A stretch of DNA of 64,000 nt from an uncultured Caulobacterales bacterium (lineage in GTDB: Bacteria; Pseudomonadota; Alphaproteobacteria; Caulobacterales; Maricaulaceae): assembly GCA_947503715.1 (NCBI GenBank), contig CANNER010000002.1:62001-126000 (forward strand), read 5' to 3'. Below are positions 36,601 through 45,350 of this stretch, piece by piece. Made by a program: the position numbers and the translations under genes. Each line of letters opens with the position of its first letter. Position 1 is the stretch's first letter. The notes under the pieces are model-generated. The model searched no databases. It was not told the origin of the DNA and saw nothing but the letters and a program-made list of their open reading frames with translations.

Positions 36601-38846
36601 TTACGTCCGTCCTGCAAAGGCAGTCCCCGCCAGCGCGAAATTGATTTTGTCCGGTCCGCCGTGACAGTCTGACCGTTGAAATAATAAGATTCCACATCAC
36701 GGTCATTCAGGCGAATGGAGACTTTCTGTCCATAGGCATGTTGGATCCCGACGTGGGTAGACGGCGAAGAGGGCGTACGGTCTGGTGAGGGATAAGCCCA
36801 TTTCGGCGCACCGTCCTGCATTTCCAACCAAGCGTCATCGAATTTCAGATGTTCTTTCGCGTCAGAGAAGGTTTCCACTTCCGTCTCAACTGCGACCTCA
36901 CCCGTTTGCTTGAGATAGAAATTCGCACGCCAAATTCCGCCGCCCTGAACATCAACAAATTTCGAATTTACTGCACCGGCATAGCGCGTATTCTCTTCGC
37001 ACTTCATCAACTCGAAACCCTGCGGCAGAGTTTCCTCGTCAACTTGAACGACATGTGTGCCCTCAGTCACGCCTTCAAAATGGAAGAGACCGTCAGCATC
37101 GGACACGACATAGGCACCCGTTTCCATATACATGCGGACACCTGAAACACCGATCCCGCGGTTGATCGGGCGGACCCAGTCTTCTTCACCGTCACAGGAT
37201 TGTTCCGTTACGCGGCCAATGATGGTGCTGGTGGAGCGGAGCAGGTCTTCGCGAATTTGAATTTCAGCACGACCAACATTAGAGATTGGTGCACCCGTCG
37301 CATCCCGCACAACGGCCTCATTGACCGCGTCTCCCATATGCGCGGCAGGCCCGATTTGCAAGGCGTAATCCAGTGTAATCGCTTCGCCCGGTGCCACTGT
37401 CCCCATTTCAAATGTCAGCAGAACAGCGTCATCGGAAACAATCGGATCTTCGCCCGGCAGGCGTTCCACGCGGCTTGTGCCCGGAACGTAACGGAAGCCC
37501 ACGGGCAGTGTATCGAACAAACGTACGGGTGCGGTGACAATACCTTGGTTGCGGATGGTCACGGTGTAATTCACATAGTCGCCTACATCGCCCGTAGCAC
37601 GGTCTGCCGTTTTTTCAACAACCAGATCTGACTCTGGGTCCAAGGGAATATCGAACCGAAGGGGTCCGTCATTTTCAATTGTAAATGTGCGACCAAAAGA
37701 CCCCGGCGTGAGAACAAAGCCATTTTGCGACGTGATATCGCTCAACTGATCCTCGTCCAGAATTGTCGAGAAGTTAAATCCTTCCGGCGCATCGACGCGG
37801 ACTTCATATGTCCCAGCTTCCACGATCGGATAGCGGAATTCACCTTCCGCATTTTCATAAGTCAGGCCGGAGGCATCGATCTGATCCTCACCGGATGTGG
37901 CCTCTGACGGGAATGTCGAGAAACCGTCAACGCCCCAGACTTCGGCTTCCGCGCCTGTGTCAAGATTGATGAGCCTGATGGTCGCGCCGTCGACCAAGCT
38001 GCCATCCACAGAGGAAAAAACGCGGTTGAGCGGGTTCAGGATGGCTGTATCGACAACCACATCCGTCGAGTCGAGCGCGTCAATATAAGTTGCACGAAGT
38101 TGCGTGTTTCCGGCGGCGCTAATAACATTATCATTTTGCGGGGTGGGCGCAGATGTGGACGGAAGATAGGCGAAAAATTCACCTGTATCAGGACCCGTCT
38201 CATAAAGTTGTAATGTGATGAGATCGCCATTGGAGCCTTCGATGACGATTGCCACATTCTCGATGACGGTGCTGTCGAGATTCTGGCCCGTATCGGTGAC
38301 GCGCACGAACATCAACTCACCGGCGAGATAGGTCGTGGCGGGAATCAGTGGAATGGGTGAGGATAAATCCACGACATTTCCACCCGTCGTCACAGGCGTA
38401 CCCGTCTGTACGAATGGGCCTTCTAGGCTGCCGTCAGGACTGTAGTCAGAGCCATTAATAGGTCGGATAATTATATCACTGGCCGTTGGCGCATGGCGAA
38501 AGAACTCGATCTGCGCAGGCGTTTGCGGGGGACGAATTGTAAATACAGCCGGTGCGGTCTCGACCGTCGCCGTATTGTCACCGACCGTATAAGTCAGTGT
38601 CGCAACATTGACGACCTCTGTGCCGTAATTATTCGGCGCGGTTTGAGCATCAGCGGAAGCCGCTGTGCTGAGCCAGGCCGTGGCAGCGAGGACGAGAAGT
38701 CCGGGGATATGTGTGGTTGTGCGGGTCACGAGTTGCGGGGGCAATCGCGGGGGCCGTCTCGAACACCTCGGTTCAGACAAGCGTTCAGAATCGCCGTCCT
38801 CACGGCGCGTCTTCCCACATGTCGTTTGACGGGGTCGCATCCACAT
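33636..38846 (-). CDS. Giant secreted protein with DUF11/SdrD-B-like domains and C-terminal outer-membrane barrel
   Basis: A 1736-aa protein. After a basic N-terminus comes a signal-like helix (about 45-68, ending ADAQ), then beta-rich regions. These include a DUF11 repeat (about 400-520: DLVVEKTADRATGDVGDYVNYTV...), a carboxypeptidase-regulatory/SdrD-B-like segment (GIGVSGVRMYMETGAYVVSDADGLFHFEGV), and a Big-like segment (VVAIRLEDSSGRPVHAGRV). The last roughly 850 residues alternate polar and aromatic beta strands, as in an outer-membrane beta barrel. The end is charged rather than a C-terminal aromatic. A GTG at 38729 (VTRTTTHIPGLL) would give a neater signal peptide and is a serious alternative start. 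It is third in a row of secreted proteins, possibly a surface structure or export pore. Confidence 0.7.
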   Translation of the reverse strand: MWMRPRQTTCGKTRREDGDSERLSEPRCSRRPPRLPPQLVTRTTTHIPGLLVLAATAWLSTAASADAQTAPNNYGTEVVNVATLTYTVGDNTATVETAPAVFTIRPPQTPAQIEFFRHAPTASDIIIRPINGSDYSPDGSLEGPFVQTGTPVTTGGNVVDLSSPIPLIPATTYLAGELMFVRVTDTGQNLDSTVIENVAIVIEGSNGDLITLQLYETGPDTGEFFAYLPSTSAPTPQNDNVISAAGNTQLRATYIDALDSTDVVVDTAILNPLNRVFSSVDGSLVDGATIRLINLDTGAEAEVWGVDGFSTFPSEATSGEDQIDASGLTYENAEGEFRYPIVEAGTYEVRVDAPEGFNFSTILDEDQLSDITSQNGFVLTPGSFGRTFTIENDGPLRFDIPLDPESDLVVEKTADRATGDVGDYVNYTVTIRNQGIVTAPVRLFDTLPVGFRYVPGTSRVERLPGEDPIVSDDAVLLTFEMGTVAPGEAITLDYALQIGPAAHMGDAVNEAVVRDATGAPISNVGRAEIQIREDLLRSTSTIIGRVTEQSCDGEEDWVRPINRGIGVSGVRMYMETGAYVVSDADGLFHFEGVTEGTHVVQVDEETLPQGFELMKCEENTRYAGAVNSKFVDVQGGGIWRANFYLKQTGEVAVETEVETFSDAKEHLKFDDAWLEMQDGAPKWAYPSPDRTPSSPSTHVGIQHAYGQKVSIRLNDRDVESYYFNGQTVTADRTKSISRWRGLPLQDGRNVFIATVRDADGNVVDTLREEIWYVKTIARAVPMPDRSTLIADGRTPPVVAIRLEDSSGRPVHAGRVTKVNLEPPYRLFDSDGTDRLRQETENLTAPLSAQQDLSVGVDGILNVKLEPTLRTGKVTVLATMDDGREIPIYMYLEPEKRDWILVGLAEGSAALQDIKGNAQTFGGDADDVITDGRVAFFAKGMIKGEWLMTLAIDTDKRRGSRDDAFGEEIDPNAYYTLYGDRTYQEFEGASRYPLYVKIEKSHAYALFGDYDTNITEGRLTSYNRRLTGLKGEYLGENIQVLGFAAETNQGFAKDEIAAEGISGNYQLSNSRILPQSEEITIETRDRVRPDIVLERKVLVRYLDYTLDYYTGQLIFRLPVDATDENFNPNVIVADYETSEDAERNLTAGGRVQAQFMDDKVQVGSTFTHEDGSNLTAGAKSQQIGIDVIADVSDSTRIRAEYAVTDQSGDGEGVADAKLLEVVHTSEKLTAEAYFREEDAGFGLGQTASNTNGIRRYGLRSNLRVNETDDKETGRRSTSRLEAQVYREENLTTDDARNNGEIMAHHEGTRTRVSGGLRFTSDELVDQEDRNSLLAVSRASYDIPKHGLTLKATAEVPIHGEDEVSGQPSTFSVGADKRLGKVAVVNVRHEVTNGGGQQSMNTTVGLSATPWIGGTATVAADNLANESGDRLGATVGLDQTVRLSDKVSGSVGVRARHMLKTEEAFVEVAPDAAISPFETNEDFQSVYVGAAYGTEKTSASARVEVRDNSVDTTWIGTSSVARELTEKLSLAGTVRARASNGKGDVESDARIDARLGAAWRPRDEGTVIFNRLDFVHTDDQSGQKGTKIVNNVAMNTLVSDRWQLSANWGTKYVKAEIGDQTLSNWSNLLGAETRYDVTEKIDVGFRGSMLAGEDTGTAYSWGPSVGVSPVDNVWISAGYNVAGFKDDDFEAAEYTRKGVYLQMRIKFDQNTARGLLRRISPSAETVGPRSEPQVLSTP

Positions 38847-38888
38847 TTCGCGGACACGACCCTTGTCAAAAGGCTTCGGGACTAATCC

Positions 38889-40127
38889 CTACTTGATGGT
38901 CGCCCGGATAACGAGGTGACCTTCAACCGGGGCATCGCCCGGTGCAGCTTTACCGGCCAGTGTCGCCCCTGTGAGGGTGACGTTACAGGTCGGCGATCCA
39001 ACAACGGGGTCGCCGTTACAGGATGTGTCTGCTGCGATTGTCGACAATGTACCACCGGTCAGGAAACCAACTGCGCGGGCTGATTCAAAGATCAAGTGCT
39101 CGGACAGGATATCTGAAAGATTGATGTCTGTTGCATCCGCAGATCCATCGTTACGAACTGTGATGAAATATTCAACACAGGCGTCCGGACGGTGATAGCC
39201 ATTATTTGGCACAGGACCGGCCGGCGCATCCGTGCTCGGTGCAGGTGGTGTGTAAGCCGCACCGATGGCGTCACAGGTCCCGTCATAATCCGCGTCAAAG
39301 ACAAAAACGTCTTTCGTCGCGGTGATATCAGCGGCGACAATCACATAAGCGCCCTGTGCAGAATGCGCGCCGTCAGTATCATCATCATTACCTGTGCCAG
39401 CCGGACCGTCAGCATCAATGAGGACGTTCTCTGTCACGTTCGTTTCATTTCCGGCGATCGGATCAGCGATGATAGGTGTGCCCGATGGATCCGCAGAATC
39501 ACGTGTATCGGCATAGAGATAGATAATCGCTTCTTCCCCATCCGCAGCACTTGCCGGGATGTTACGCACGACGCGAACGATAATGCTATCGTCAGCACCA
39601 AGAACAGGCCATGTTGTATCGTCAGCTGGATCATAATCAACGGCATTGGCGGCGTCGCCTTCTGTTCCGTCCAAGACACCGTTTCCGTTGGTGTCAGGAT
39701 AATAGACAATCCGGTCACCGCTTGTTGATGCGAGCGTATCAAAATTATCGTTACCCGTGCCGCTGACAGCTTCTTCAAAATCAAGGAGATATGTGTGCGA
39801 GTCGTTACCATCATTGCGGACGGAGAACTGCGTGACTGCATCAGTTGAACCGGGTGCGAATGTTCCTGCAACACCGCTTGACGCGACTGTAACGTTCACG
39901 AGGCGGTCAACCTTAAACACGGTTGGCGCATCATTGCCTGGATTGCCATCATTCGTAATTGGCGGCTGCTCTACACCACCGACATCATAGTCGAGTGTAA
40001 ATGTGTTGGACACGTCCGTATCAGCGGGTGTGAAATTATTGGGCACCTGCGCAAAGGCGGTCCCTGTTGATAAGGCTACAAAGGCAGAAGCGCCGAGTAA
40101 GCCTTTCATGAGTTTAGATGTCGTCAT
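38889..40127 (-). CDS. Secreted acidic DUF11-like surface protein
   Basis: A 412-aa protein with a signal peptide (MTTSKLMKGLLGASAFVALSTGTAFAQ). The mature part is strongly acidic and beta-rich, with Asp/Asn/Thr-rich stretches (DTNGNGVLDGTEGDAANAVDYDPADDT resembles calcium-binding type-3 loops), then a DUF11-like C-terminal domain (ACVEYFITVRNDGSADATDINLSDILSEHLIFE). Four Cys near the end could form disulfides. It precedes the giant outer-membrane gene by 42 bp and may be secreted by or anchored to it (inference). A 334-bp AT-rich region upstream holds its promoter. Confidence 0.7.
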   Translation of the reverse strand: MTTSKLMKGLLGASAFVALSTGTAFAQVPNNFTPADTDVSNTFTLDYDVGGVEQPPITNDGNPGNDAPTVFKVDRLVNVTVASSGVAGTFAPGSTDAVTQFSVRNDGNDSHTYLLDFEEAVSGTGNDNFDTLASTSGDRIVYYPDTNGNGVLDGTEGDAANAVDYDPADDTTWPVLGADDSIIVRVVRNIPASAADGEEAIIYLYADTRDSADPSGTPIIADPIAGNETNVTENVLIDADGPAGTGNDDDTDGAHSAQGAYVIVAADITATKDVFVFDADYDGTCDAIGAAYTPPAPSTDAPAGPVPNNGYHRPDACVEYFITVRNDGSADATDINLSDILSEHLIFESARAVGFLTGGTLSTIAADTSCNGDPVVGSPTCNVTLTGATLAGKAAPGDAPVEGHLVIRATIK

Positions 40128-40461
40128 GTTGATATTCCCAAAGTTGTTTGACCTGCCCTATTTAGGGAACTTTGGTTAAGTCGATGCGAAGCAGCATGGT
40201 TAATTTGATATGAAATAGACTGCGTTCATTTTATATTCAGGTAAAATTTATGTTATTTTTCAGTATCTTAAATTCGTTTAAGCAAAATTCAATTTACTCT
40301 CTATTAAGAGTCAAAACGATTCACAAATTGTCAAAAGGGAAATTATTGCGTTTGAACTTTCAATAAATCTGTCAAACTTTTGGAGGCTCTTGCACCATTT
40401 TGACACAAAAAAAACCGCCGAAAATTTCCGGCGGTTCTTCAGATTCATCTAATCTTAAAAC
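40128..40461. promoter_or_regulatory. AT-rich promoter region with palindrome and a terminator
   Basis: A 334-bp gap, clearly richer in A/T than the genes. It should contain the promoter of the minus-strand surface-protein gene starting at 40127. A short palindrome CTTAAA-ttcg-TTTAAG sits near 40268-40283. The right end carries the terminator of the gene at 40462-40944. I see no ORF. Confidence 0.5.
40406..40436 (-). terminator. Intrinsic terminator of the minus-strand gene at 40462-40944
   Basis: AACCGCCG (40413-40420) and CGGCGGTT (40429-40436) form the stem; on the minus strand the hairpin is followed by a run of eight to nine U (40406-40414 as A on the + strand). Confidence 0.9.
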
Positions 40462-40944
40462 TTACTTCAAACGGCCTTTGAAAACGAGGCTGTCACTTGC
40501 ACCGACAGGCACCGGGCCGGCAATCGTCCATTGTATGTGTGTGATCTCTTCACTGCGCGCCGGTCGTGTCCCGCCACCAACGGCCGGAAGTGCGAGCGCG
40601 TCACGTTTATCGAATGTGGAACCGCCATCTATTGAATAAAGGACGACCGCACCGGACCGATCAGCCGTACCTTCCAGGTAGCGCACATCTGCAGGTACGG
40701 GCATCGCCAGAACAAGGTCTGTCGCGGCCGCAGCAGAGTCGTTCACAAAATCAACCGTATAAACAACTGTTTCCCCGGGGGTCACGAGTTCAGCCGGCAC
40801 GCGTGTCGTGACCTGCGTCCCGTCAGCGGCAACCGTCACGACTTCCTTTTCCACTGTTTGCTTGGCGGTGAGCGCGCTGGCCTGGGCTGCGAAAACCAAA
40901 GAGAGGGCGGAAAGGCCTAATATAGAGAGACGTTTTATAGACAT
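40462..40944 (-). CDS. Small secreted DUF11-like protein
   Basis: A 160-aa protein with a signal peptide (MSIKRLSILGLSALSLVFAAQASA) and a single beta-sandwich of the DUF11 type: ETVVYTVDFVNDSAAAATDLVLAMPVPADVRYLEGTADRSGAVVLYSIDGG. It matches the repeated unit found in the two larger proteins downstream on the same strand, so the three genes look like a functional group (surface or cell-cell contact layer). It has its own terminator, so it may be expressed separately and at higher level. A CtrA-type box lies about 60 bp upstream of its start. Confidence 0.75.
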   Translation of the reverse strand: MSIKRLSILGLSALSLVFAAQASALTAKQTVEKEVVTVAADGTQVTTRVPAELVTPGETVVYTVDFVNDSAAAATDLVLAMPVPADVRYLEGTADRSGAVVLYSIDGGSTFDKRDALALPAVGGGTRPARSEEITHIQWTIAGPVPVGASDSLVFKGRLK

Positions 40945-41004
40945 GTGTAAACTCCTAATGCGGACATTGTCCTTTAATTTCCCGATCAGTCTAAGGTTTT
41001 AGGC

Positions 41005-41019
41005 TTAACGAGGGTTTAA
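41005..41019. promoter_or_regulatory. CtrA-type box (TTAA-N7-TTAA) in the divergent region before the tad locus
   Basis: TTAA at 41005-41008, seven bases, TTAA at 41016-41019: a perfect match to the full CtrA consensus. It lies in the 304-bp divergent gap between the small DUF11-like gene (start 40944) and cpaB (start 41249). CtrA controls pilus genes in Caulobacter, so control of either or both directions is plausible. The match alone could occur by chance in this AT-rich gap. Confidence 0.55.
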
Positions 41020-41248
41020 ACCCGAAGCTCACGTTTCAGTCATTTAACCTACGTTCATAGAGACAAGCGCGAACCGATCATCCCGAATGTTAAGTCTTTA
41101 TTTATTAAATATTTTGCGAGTTTCTTCACTCTGAACCTGAACGAAACCTTACCGCAAGCCTGTCATATCAAGTCTCATATCATTCTGGAGGCCAAGAGCT
41201 ACCCTTGCACCGGATAAAAAACAGATAAACTGGGATGGGCTGTCAGCA

Positions 41249-42211
41249 ATGCGGACAAATACGTTAGTTACACTTGGCGCCAGCGCCGCTTTTGGTGTTA
41301 TGGCGATTGTATTGGCGCGCGGTTGGATCAAAGGCGCCGTTGAAGACGAGTTCCGCCAGGTCCCGTCTGCACGTGCCGAGCAAACTAACCCGCCACAGCA
41401 ACCCGCTATCCCGATGAGTTCTGTTGTCGTCGCGAATGCGGACCTCGTCTTTGGCGATCAAATCACACCGGATGTTTTACGCGTCGTTGAAATGCCGAAA
41501 GGTACGACACCTGTAGAGGCACTGTCCGACTTATCAGATATCTTCACGCCGGATTATGATGTGCTGGAAAATGGTGCGATGATCGCTTTGGCAGACATTA
41601 AAATGAATGAAGTCATCCTGCCGCACCGCGTTTCCGGCCTCGGGGGACGGGGGTCTTTATCCGCCCGCATCCGTCCCGGCTATCGCGCCGCGTCTATTCG
41701 GGTTGACGATGTGACGGGTGTTGCGGGCTTTGTTGTGCCCGGGGATTTAGTGGATATCCAATATATCTCCGAGCCGAACCCCGATGCAAAAATTGAGAAT
41801 TTTCGATCTGATATCATCCTTCAATCCATTCGCGTGCTGGGCGTGGATCAGGCGCAGAACCGAGGGCAAGAGGCGCCAAATATTGCACGGACCGTAACGC
41901 TGGAAGTCAGCCATATGGATGCCCAAGCGCTGGCCGTTGCACAATCCCGGGGCCGCCTATCGCTCGTCCTGCGCGCTGTGGGTGAAGCTCTGCCGTCAAC
42001 GACGCGCTCCCTGAATTCACGTGAGTTAGACGCCCGCGCCAATTCCGGCAGCGCTGCCAAGAAACCTAAACGCCCCGTCAAAGTGACACCAAAACCCGCG
42101 CCGCCACCCGTCGCAAATATCAAAGTCATTCGCGGGGAGGAGACGCAATCCGTCTCCGTCAAACGTGAAAATCAACCGACTGTCACTGAGCTCAATCTGG
42201 CGGGAGGATAA
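41249..42211 (+). CDS. cpaB: Flp pilus assembly protein CpaB (RcpC)
   Basis: A 320-aa periplasmic protein anchored by an N-terminal helix (about 5-27). It contains an SAF/RcpC region (SSVVVANADLVFGDQITPDVLRVVEMPKGTTP, ALADIKMNEVILPHRVSGLG) and the RcpC domain (GYRAASIRVDDVTGVAGFVVPGDLVDIQYI). The C-terminal tail is Lys/Pro-rich. CpaB is thought to link the secretin CpaC to the wall. First gene of the tad locus; the next gene starts 1 bp after its stop. Confidence 0.93.
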   Translation: MRTNTLVTLGASAAFGVMAIVLARGWIKGAVEDEFRQVPSARAEQTNPPQQPAIPMSSVVVANADLVFGDQITPDVLRVVEMPKGTTPVEALSDLSDIFTPDYDVLENGAMIALADIKMNEVILPHRVSGLGGRGSLSARIRPGYRAASIRVDDVTGVAGFVVPGDLVDIQYISEPNPDAKIENFRSDIILQSIRVLGVDQAQNRGQEAPNIARTVTLEVSHMDAQALAVAQSRGRLSLVLRAVGEALPSTTRSLNSRELDARANSGSAAKKPKRPVKVTPKPAPPPVANIKVIRGEETQSVSVKRENQPTVTELNLAGG

Positions 42212-42212
42212 T

Positions 42213-43535
42213 ATGACCAAATCTATTTTATCACTGACATTGGCCACCTGTCTTTTAGGGCTTAGTGCCTCCGCACATGCAGGCGCATGGGTCGACACCA
42301 AAACAGGCGGTGACCGCACGGCGACATCTGTCACGAAAGACGACACGCTGGTCATGCGAACGGATACGTCCTTTGCGCAGGTCCGTGTCGCCAATCCAAA
42401 GGTCGCCGATGTTGTCGTGCTCTCGGACCGCTCCTTCCAGCTTCTCGGCAAGGCCGGCGGTAAGACGAATGTTATGCTCTATGACGGCGAAAACCAACTC
42501 GTCGATATCGTGGATGTCACGGTCGGGTATGATGTCGCGTCCTTAAAGCGAACATTATTTGAGACCTTTCCAAAAGAAAAAGTAGAGGTCCGACCCCTCG
42601 CGGGCGGCATCTATCTTTCGGGTGACGTGACGTCGGAAGACGTTGCCAAACGCGCGGTCTCAATTGCAGAGGCCTACGCGCCGTCACGGGTCACATCCGG
42701 CCTCGCCGTACGCGACAGCCATCAGGTCATGCTGGAAGTTCGATTCGTCGAAGCCAGCCGCGACACAATTAAACAACTCGGCGTCAATCTCTTATCCTCC
42801 AGAGGCACGGGCGATCTTTCGCTTGATCCGGGTGATTTCAGTGTGGGAAGCGATAATGGCTTGGTCAACCCGGCCCTGCGCGCCGCGCTTGGCGGCGGCA
42901 TTGGTGCAGCTGCGCTGAATATCGAGATCGACGCGCTGGAGGAACGTGGCGTCATCCGCACCTTGGCGGAGCCAAACTTGGTCTCCATGTCAGGTGAAAC
43001 CGCCAGCTTCCTCGCAGGCGGCGAATTCCCCATTCCCGTCCCGAGTGGCCTCGGCGAAATCGCGATTGAATACCGAAAATTCGGCGTGGGTCTCGCCTTC
43101 ACGCCAACCGTCTTGGATGACGGTGTTATTAATTTGAAAGTTGCGCCGGAAGTCAGCCAGCTCGACTTTTCAAATGCTGTTGAAATCGCGGGCGTTTCCG
43201 TTCCTGCCCTGCGCGTGCGTCGGGCCAATACGACGATTGAACTTCGTAATTCACAGAGCTTTGCCATTGCCGGCTTATTGCAAAATGACAGCTCGAACAC
43301 GCGTCGGGATGTGCCGTGGCTGGGTAAAATACCGATCCTCGGGTCGCTCTTTTCCTCAACCCGTTATCAAACATCAGAGACCGAGCTTGTCATCATCGTG
43401 ACACCGCATCTCGCGCGGCCCGTCTCGGATCGCAGCCTGTTGGCGACCCCGCTGGATAATGCCTCTGTTCCCTCAGAGGCCAGCGCATTTTTTGCCGGAC
43501 ACATTGAAGGAGGCTTTGGCCATGCACTTGAATAG
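42213..43535 (+). CDS. cpaC: Flp pilus secretin CpaC
   Basis: A 440-aa outer-membrane secretin with signal peptide (MTKSILSLTLATCLLGLSASAHA). It has an N-terminal pilus-specific domain (TSFAQVRVANPKVADVVVLSDRSFQLLGKAGGKTNVMLYD), a BON-like region, then the secretin core: VMLEVRFVEASRDTIKQLGVNL, ETASFLAGGEFPIPVPSG, EVSQLDFSNAVEIAGVSVPALRVRRANTTIELRNSQSFAIAGLLQ, and KIPILGSLF. GGAGG precedes the ATG. It forms the pilus exit channel. Translation probably follows on from cpaB. Confidence 0.95.
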   Translation: MTKSILSLTLATCLLGLSASAHAGAWVDTKTGGDRTATSVTKDDTLVMRTDTSFAQVRVANPKVADVVVLSDRSFQLLGKAGGKTNVMLYDGENQLVDIVDVTVGYDVASLKRTLFETFPKEKVEVRPLAGGIYLSGDVTSEDVAKRAVSIAEAYAPSRVTSGLAVRDSHQVMLEVRFVEASRDTIKQLGVNLLSSRGTGDLSLDPGDFSVGSDNGLVNPALRAALGGGIGAAALNIEIDALEERGVIRTLAEPNLVSMSGETASFLAGGEFPIPVPSGLGEIAIEYRKFGVGLAFTPTVLDDGVINLKVAPEVSQLDFSNAVEIAGVSVPALRVRRANTTIELRNSQSFAIAGLLQNDSSNTRRDVPWLGKIPILGSLFSSTRYQTSETELVIIVTPHLARPVSDRSLLATPLDNASVPSEASAFFAGHIEGGFGHALE

Positions 43536-43797
43536 AACTTGTCTCATGGTTGCGTCTCTTACGCTATGTGCCGGGCTCTCCGCCTGTGCGTCCACGCCTG
43601 CTATGGAAACGAAAACCGAACATTTCGGACAAGCTGTAGCGCATAATATTGCGGCCCAACGCGTAGCCCCGACGGCTGAACAAAAAGCCAATACCTTTAT
43701 TCCGCCTAATCGCGCCCGTCAAAAGGCCGCCCGCGAAGCCTATGAAAAAGGCGAAACACCCGATCCGGAACAGCTGGGCACAACTGAGAACGAATAA
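43522..43797 (+). CDS. Minimal CpaD-like pilus lipoprotein
   Basis: A 91-aa lipoprotein (MHLNRTCLMVASLTLCAGLSAC). The mature part contains TEHFGQAVAHNIAAQRVAP and an Arg/Ala-rich tail with A-Y-E-K-G. This matches the C-terminal block of CpaD (F-G-C-A...N-L-A-A-x...P...Y..G) but lacks the preceding roughly 100 residues, and the usual Cys after FG is Gln. It lies where cpaD is expected, overlapping the 3' end of cpaC by 14 bp. Either a reduced CpaD or an unrelated small pilus lipoprotein. Confidence 0.6.
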   Translation: MHLNRTCLMVASLTLCAGLSACASTPAMETKTEHFGQAVAHNIAAQRVAPTAEQKANTFIPPNRARQKAAREAYEKGETPDPEQLGTTENE

Positions 43798-43814
43798 TAA
43801 GAAAGAGAGGATAT

Positions 43815-45350
43815 ATGAGGCTCCCCCGCTCCAATTCCACCACATCCATTTTTAAAGATTTCCTGACTGGAACAACCCGCGCCACGGCCGGGTCCGTTGC
43901 CGTTTGGGTCGCCATGTCCACACCTGTCTTGGTGGGGGGAGCCACGCTGTCTGTTGACATGGCCCGCGTCTATAATGTGGATGCTGATCTCCAATCCGCA
44001 GCGGATGCGTTGTCACGGGCTGGCGCAGCCGAATTAGACCAGCGCGGAGATGCGACGACACGGGCCTCTCGCGCTATCCTGCAACTTCTCTCCCATGATG
44101 AGAAATTTGCAAAAGGGTCTTCGGCCATCGAAGTCGATACGATTACGTATTTCAAACAACTCCCTGCAAATGATTATGAGGACATTCCGACATCCTATCG
44201 CACGACAAATGCGTCAGAGGCCCGTTATGTCGAAGTCAAAATCAAACCCAAAGACGTGGCGACAATCTTCCCGTCCTCTTTCATGAAAAAGCTCACAGAC
44301 ACGACACTGGACGCGCATTCTGTTGCGGGCATGGATGAAGTCGTTTGCGGGACGGCACCCGTCTTCATTTGTAATCCGAGAGAAGGTTTATCCGAAACGA
44401 TTTACGAAGCCATGGAAGACCCTGCGTTCAAACGGACTCAATTTAAATTGAAAACACCCAATAATGTGAGCGACCCTTATGGCCGCGGGAATTTTGGTTG
44501 GCTTGATCCCTTTGGTGGCAACTCCGGCGCTTCAAAACTAGCCGATGCAATCGCGATTGATATTCCACCCACGTGTTATTCGCAAAGTAAAGGCGTCGTG
44601 CTTCGCACAGGGAATATCGCGTCGATGAGCGCGGCTGTAAACACCCGTTTCGATATTTATGAAGGGTCTTTCAAGAAATATTCCAGCGATCCGCGTTATG
44701 CTCCCGCAGAAAATGTGGTGAAAGGTTATGGTCCCCCTCTTAAAGGGAATGGGCAGCCCAAGAAGAATGCGAGCGGTTGTGATTCGCTGCCCTCGCCACA
44801 GGCTTTTGCCATGCCACGGGACACCTGTTTTAATGACAGTACATGTTCATCGCGTCAGGGCACGGGCGCTTGGGACTTCAACACATATATGCAAGTTAAT
44901 CATCCGGGTTTTCACAGCATCACGCTTGAAGGCGTCACCTATAGCAAAGACAATTTAGGTCAGTTCACAACGCGCAATCCACCATCGCGGTATTCTCTAT
45001 ATCGTTGGGAGATCGACAATAACTGCATTCCGGGCGCGAAGACATATGGATCAAATGCAATTACGCCTGAGGAAGGGACACCACAGTGTCATAGCTCAGG
45101 CCATTCGACCACGGTTGCCGACCGCCGGGTCATCACGGTTGCAGTTCTGAATTGTCTTGAAATAGAATCATCCAGTGCTGCAGGCATGTCGAAACAATCA
45201 GGCCCTCTTCCTGTCGAAACTTTTGTGAAAGTCTTCCTGACGGAACCCATGGGTGCTGGACAGGAAAATGTTATCTACGGCGAAATCGTTGGACCGTTAG
45301 TCAAAGGCAAAGATAGCGAAGCCAATGAATTAGTGGCGGTCGTCCGGTAA
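43815..45350 (+). CDS. TadG-like pilus assembly protein
   Basis: A 511-aa protein with an N-terminal basic segment and TM helix (about 24-50) of the Tad type: TRATAGSVAVWVAMSTPVLVGGATLSVDMARVYNVDADLQSAADALSRAGAAELD. The large periplasmic part has eight or more Cys (CGTAPVFICNP, CDSLP, CFNDSTCSS, CIPGA, CHSS, CLEIE), probably disulfide-bonded. I see no canonical VWA MIDAS, unlike many TadG proteins. Its stop overlaps the next start (TAATG). It belongs to the minor pseudopilin-like group of the tad locus. Confidence 0.8.
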   Translation: MRLPRSNSTTSIFKDFLTGTTRATAGSVAVWVAMSTPVLVGGATLSVDMARVYNVDADLQSAADALSRAGAAELDQRGDATTRASRAILQLLSHDEKFAKGSSAIEVDTITYFKQLPANDYEDIPTSYRTTNASEARYVEVKIKPKDVATIFPSSFMKKLTDTTLDAHSVAGMDEVVCGTAPVFICNPREGLSETIYEAMEDPAFKRTQFKLKTPNNVSDPYGRGNFGWLDPFGGNSGASKLADAIAIDIPPTCYSQSKGVVLRTGNIASMSAAVNTRFDIYEGSFKKYSSDPRYAPAENVVKGYGPPLKGNGQPKKNASGCDSLPSPQAFAMPRDTCFNDSTCSSRQGTGAWDFNTYMQVNHPGFHSITLEGVTYSKDNLGQFTTRNPPSRYSLYRWEIDNNCIPGAKTYGSNAITPEEGTPQCHSSGHSTTVADRRVITVAVLNCLEIESSSAAGMSKQSGPLPVETFVKVFLTEPMGAGQENVIYGEIVGPLVKGKDSEANELVAVVR

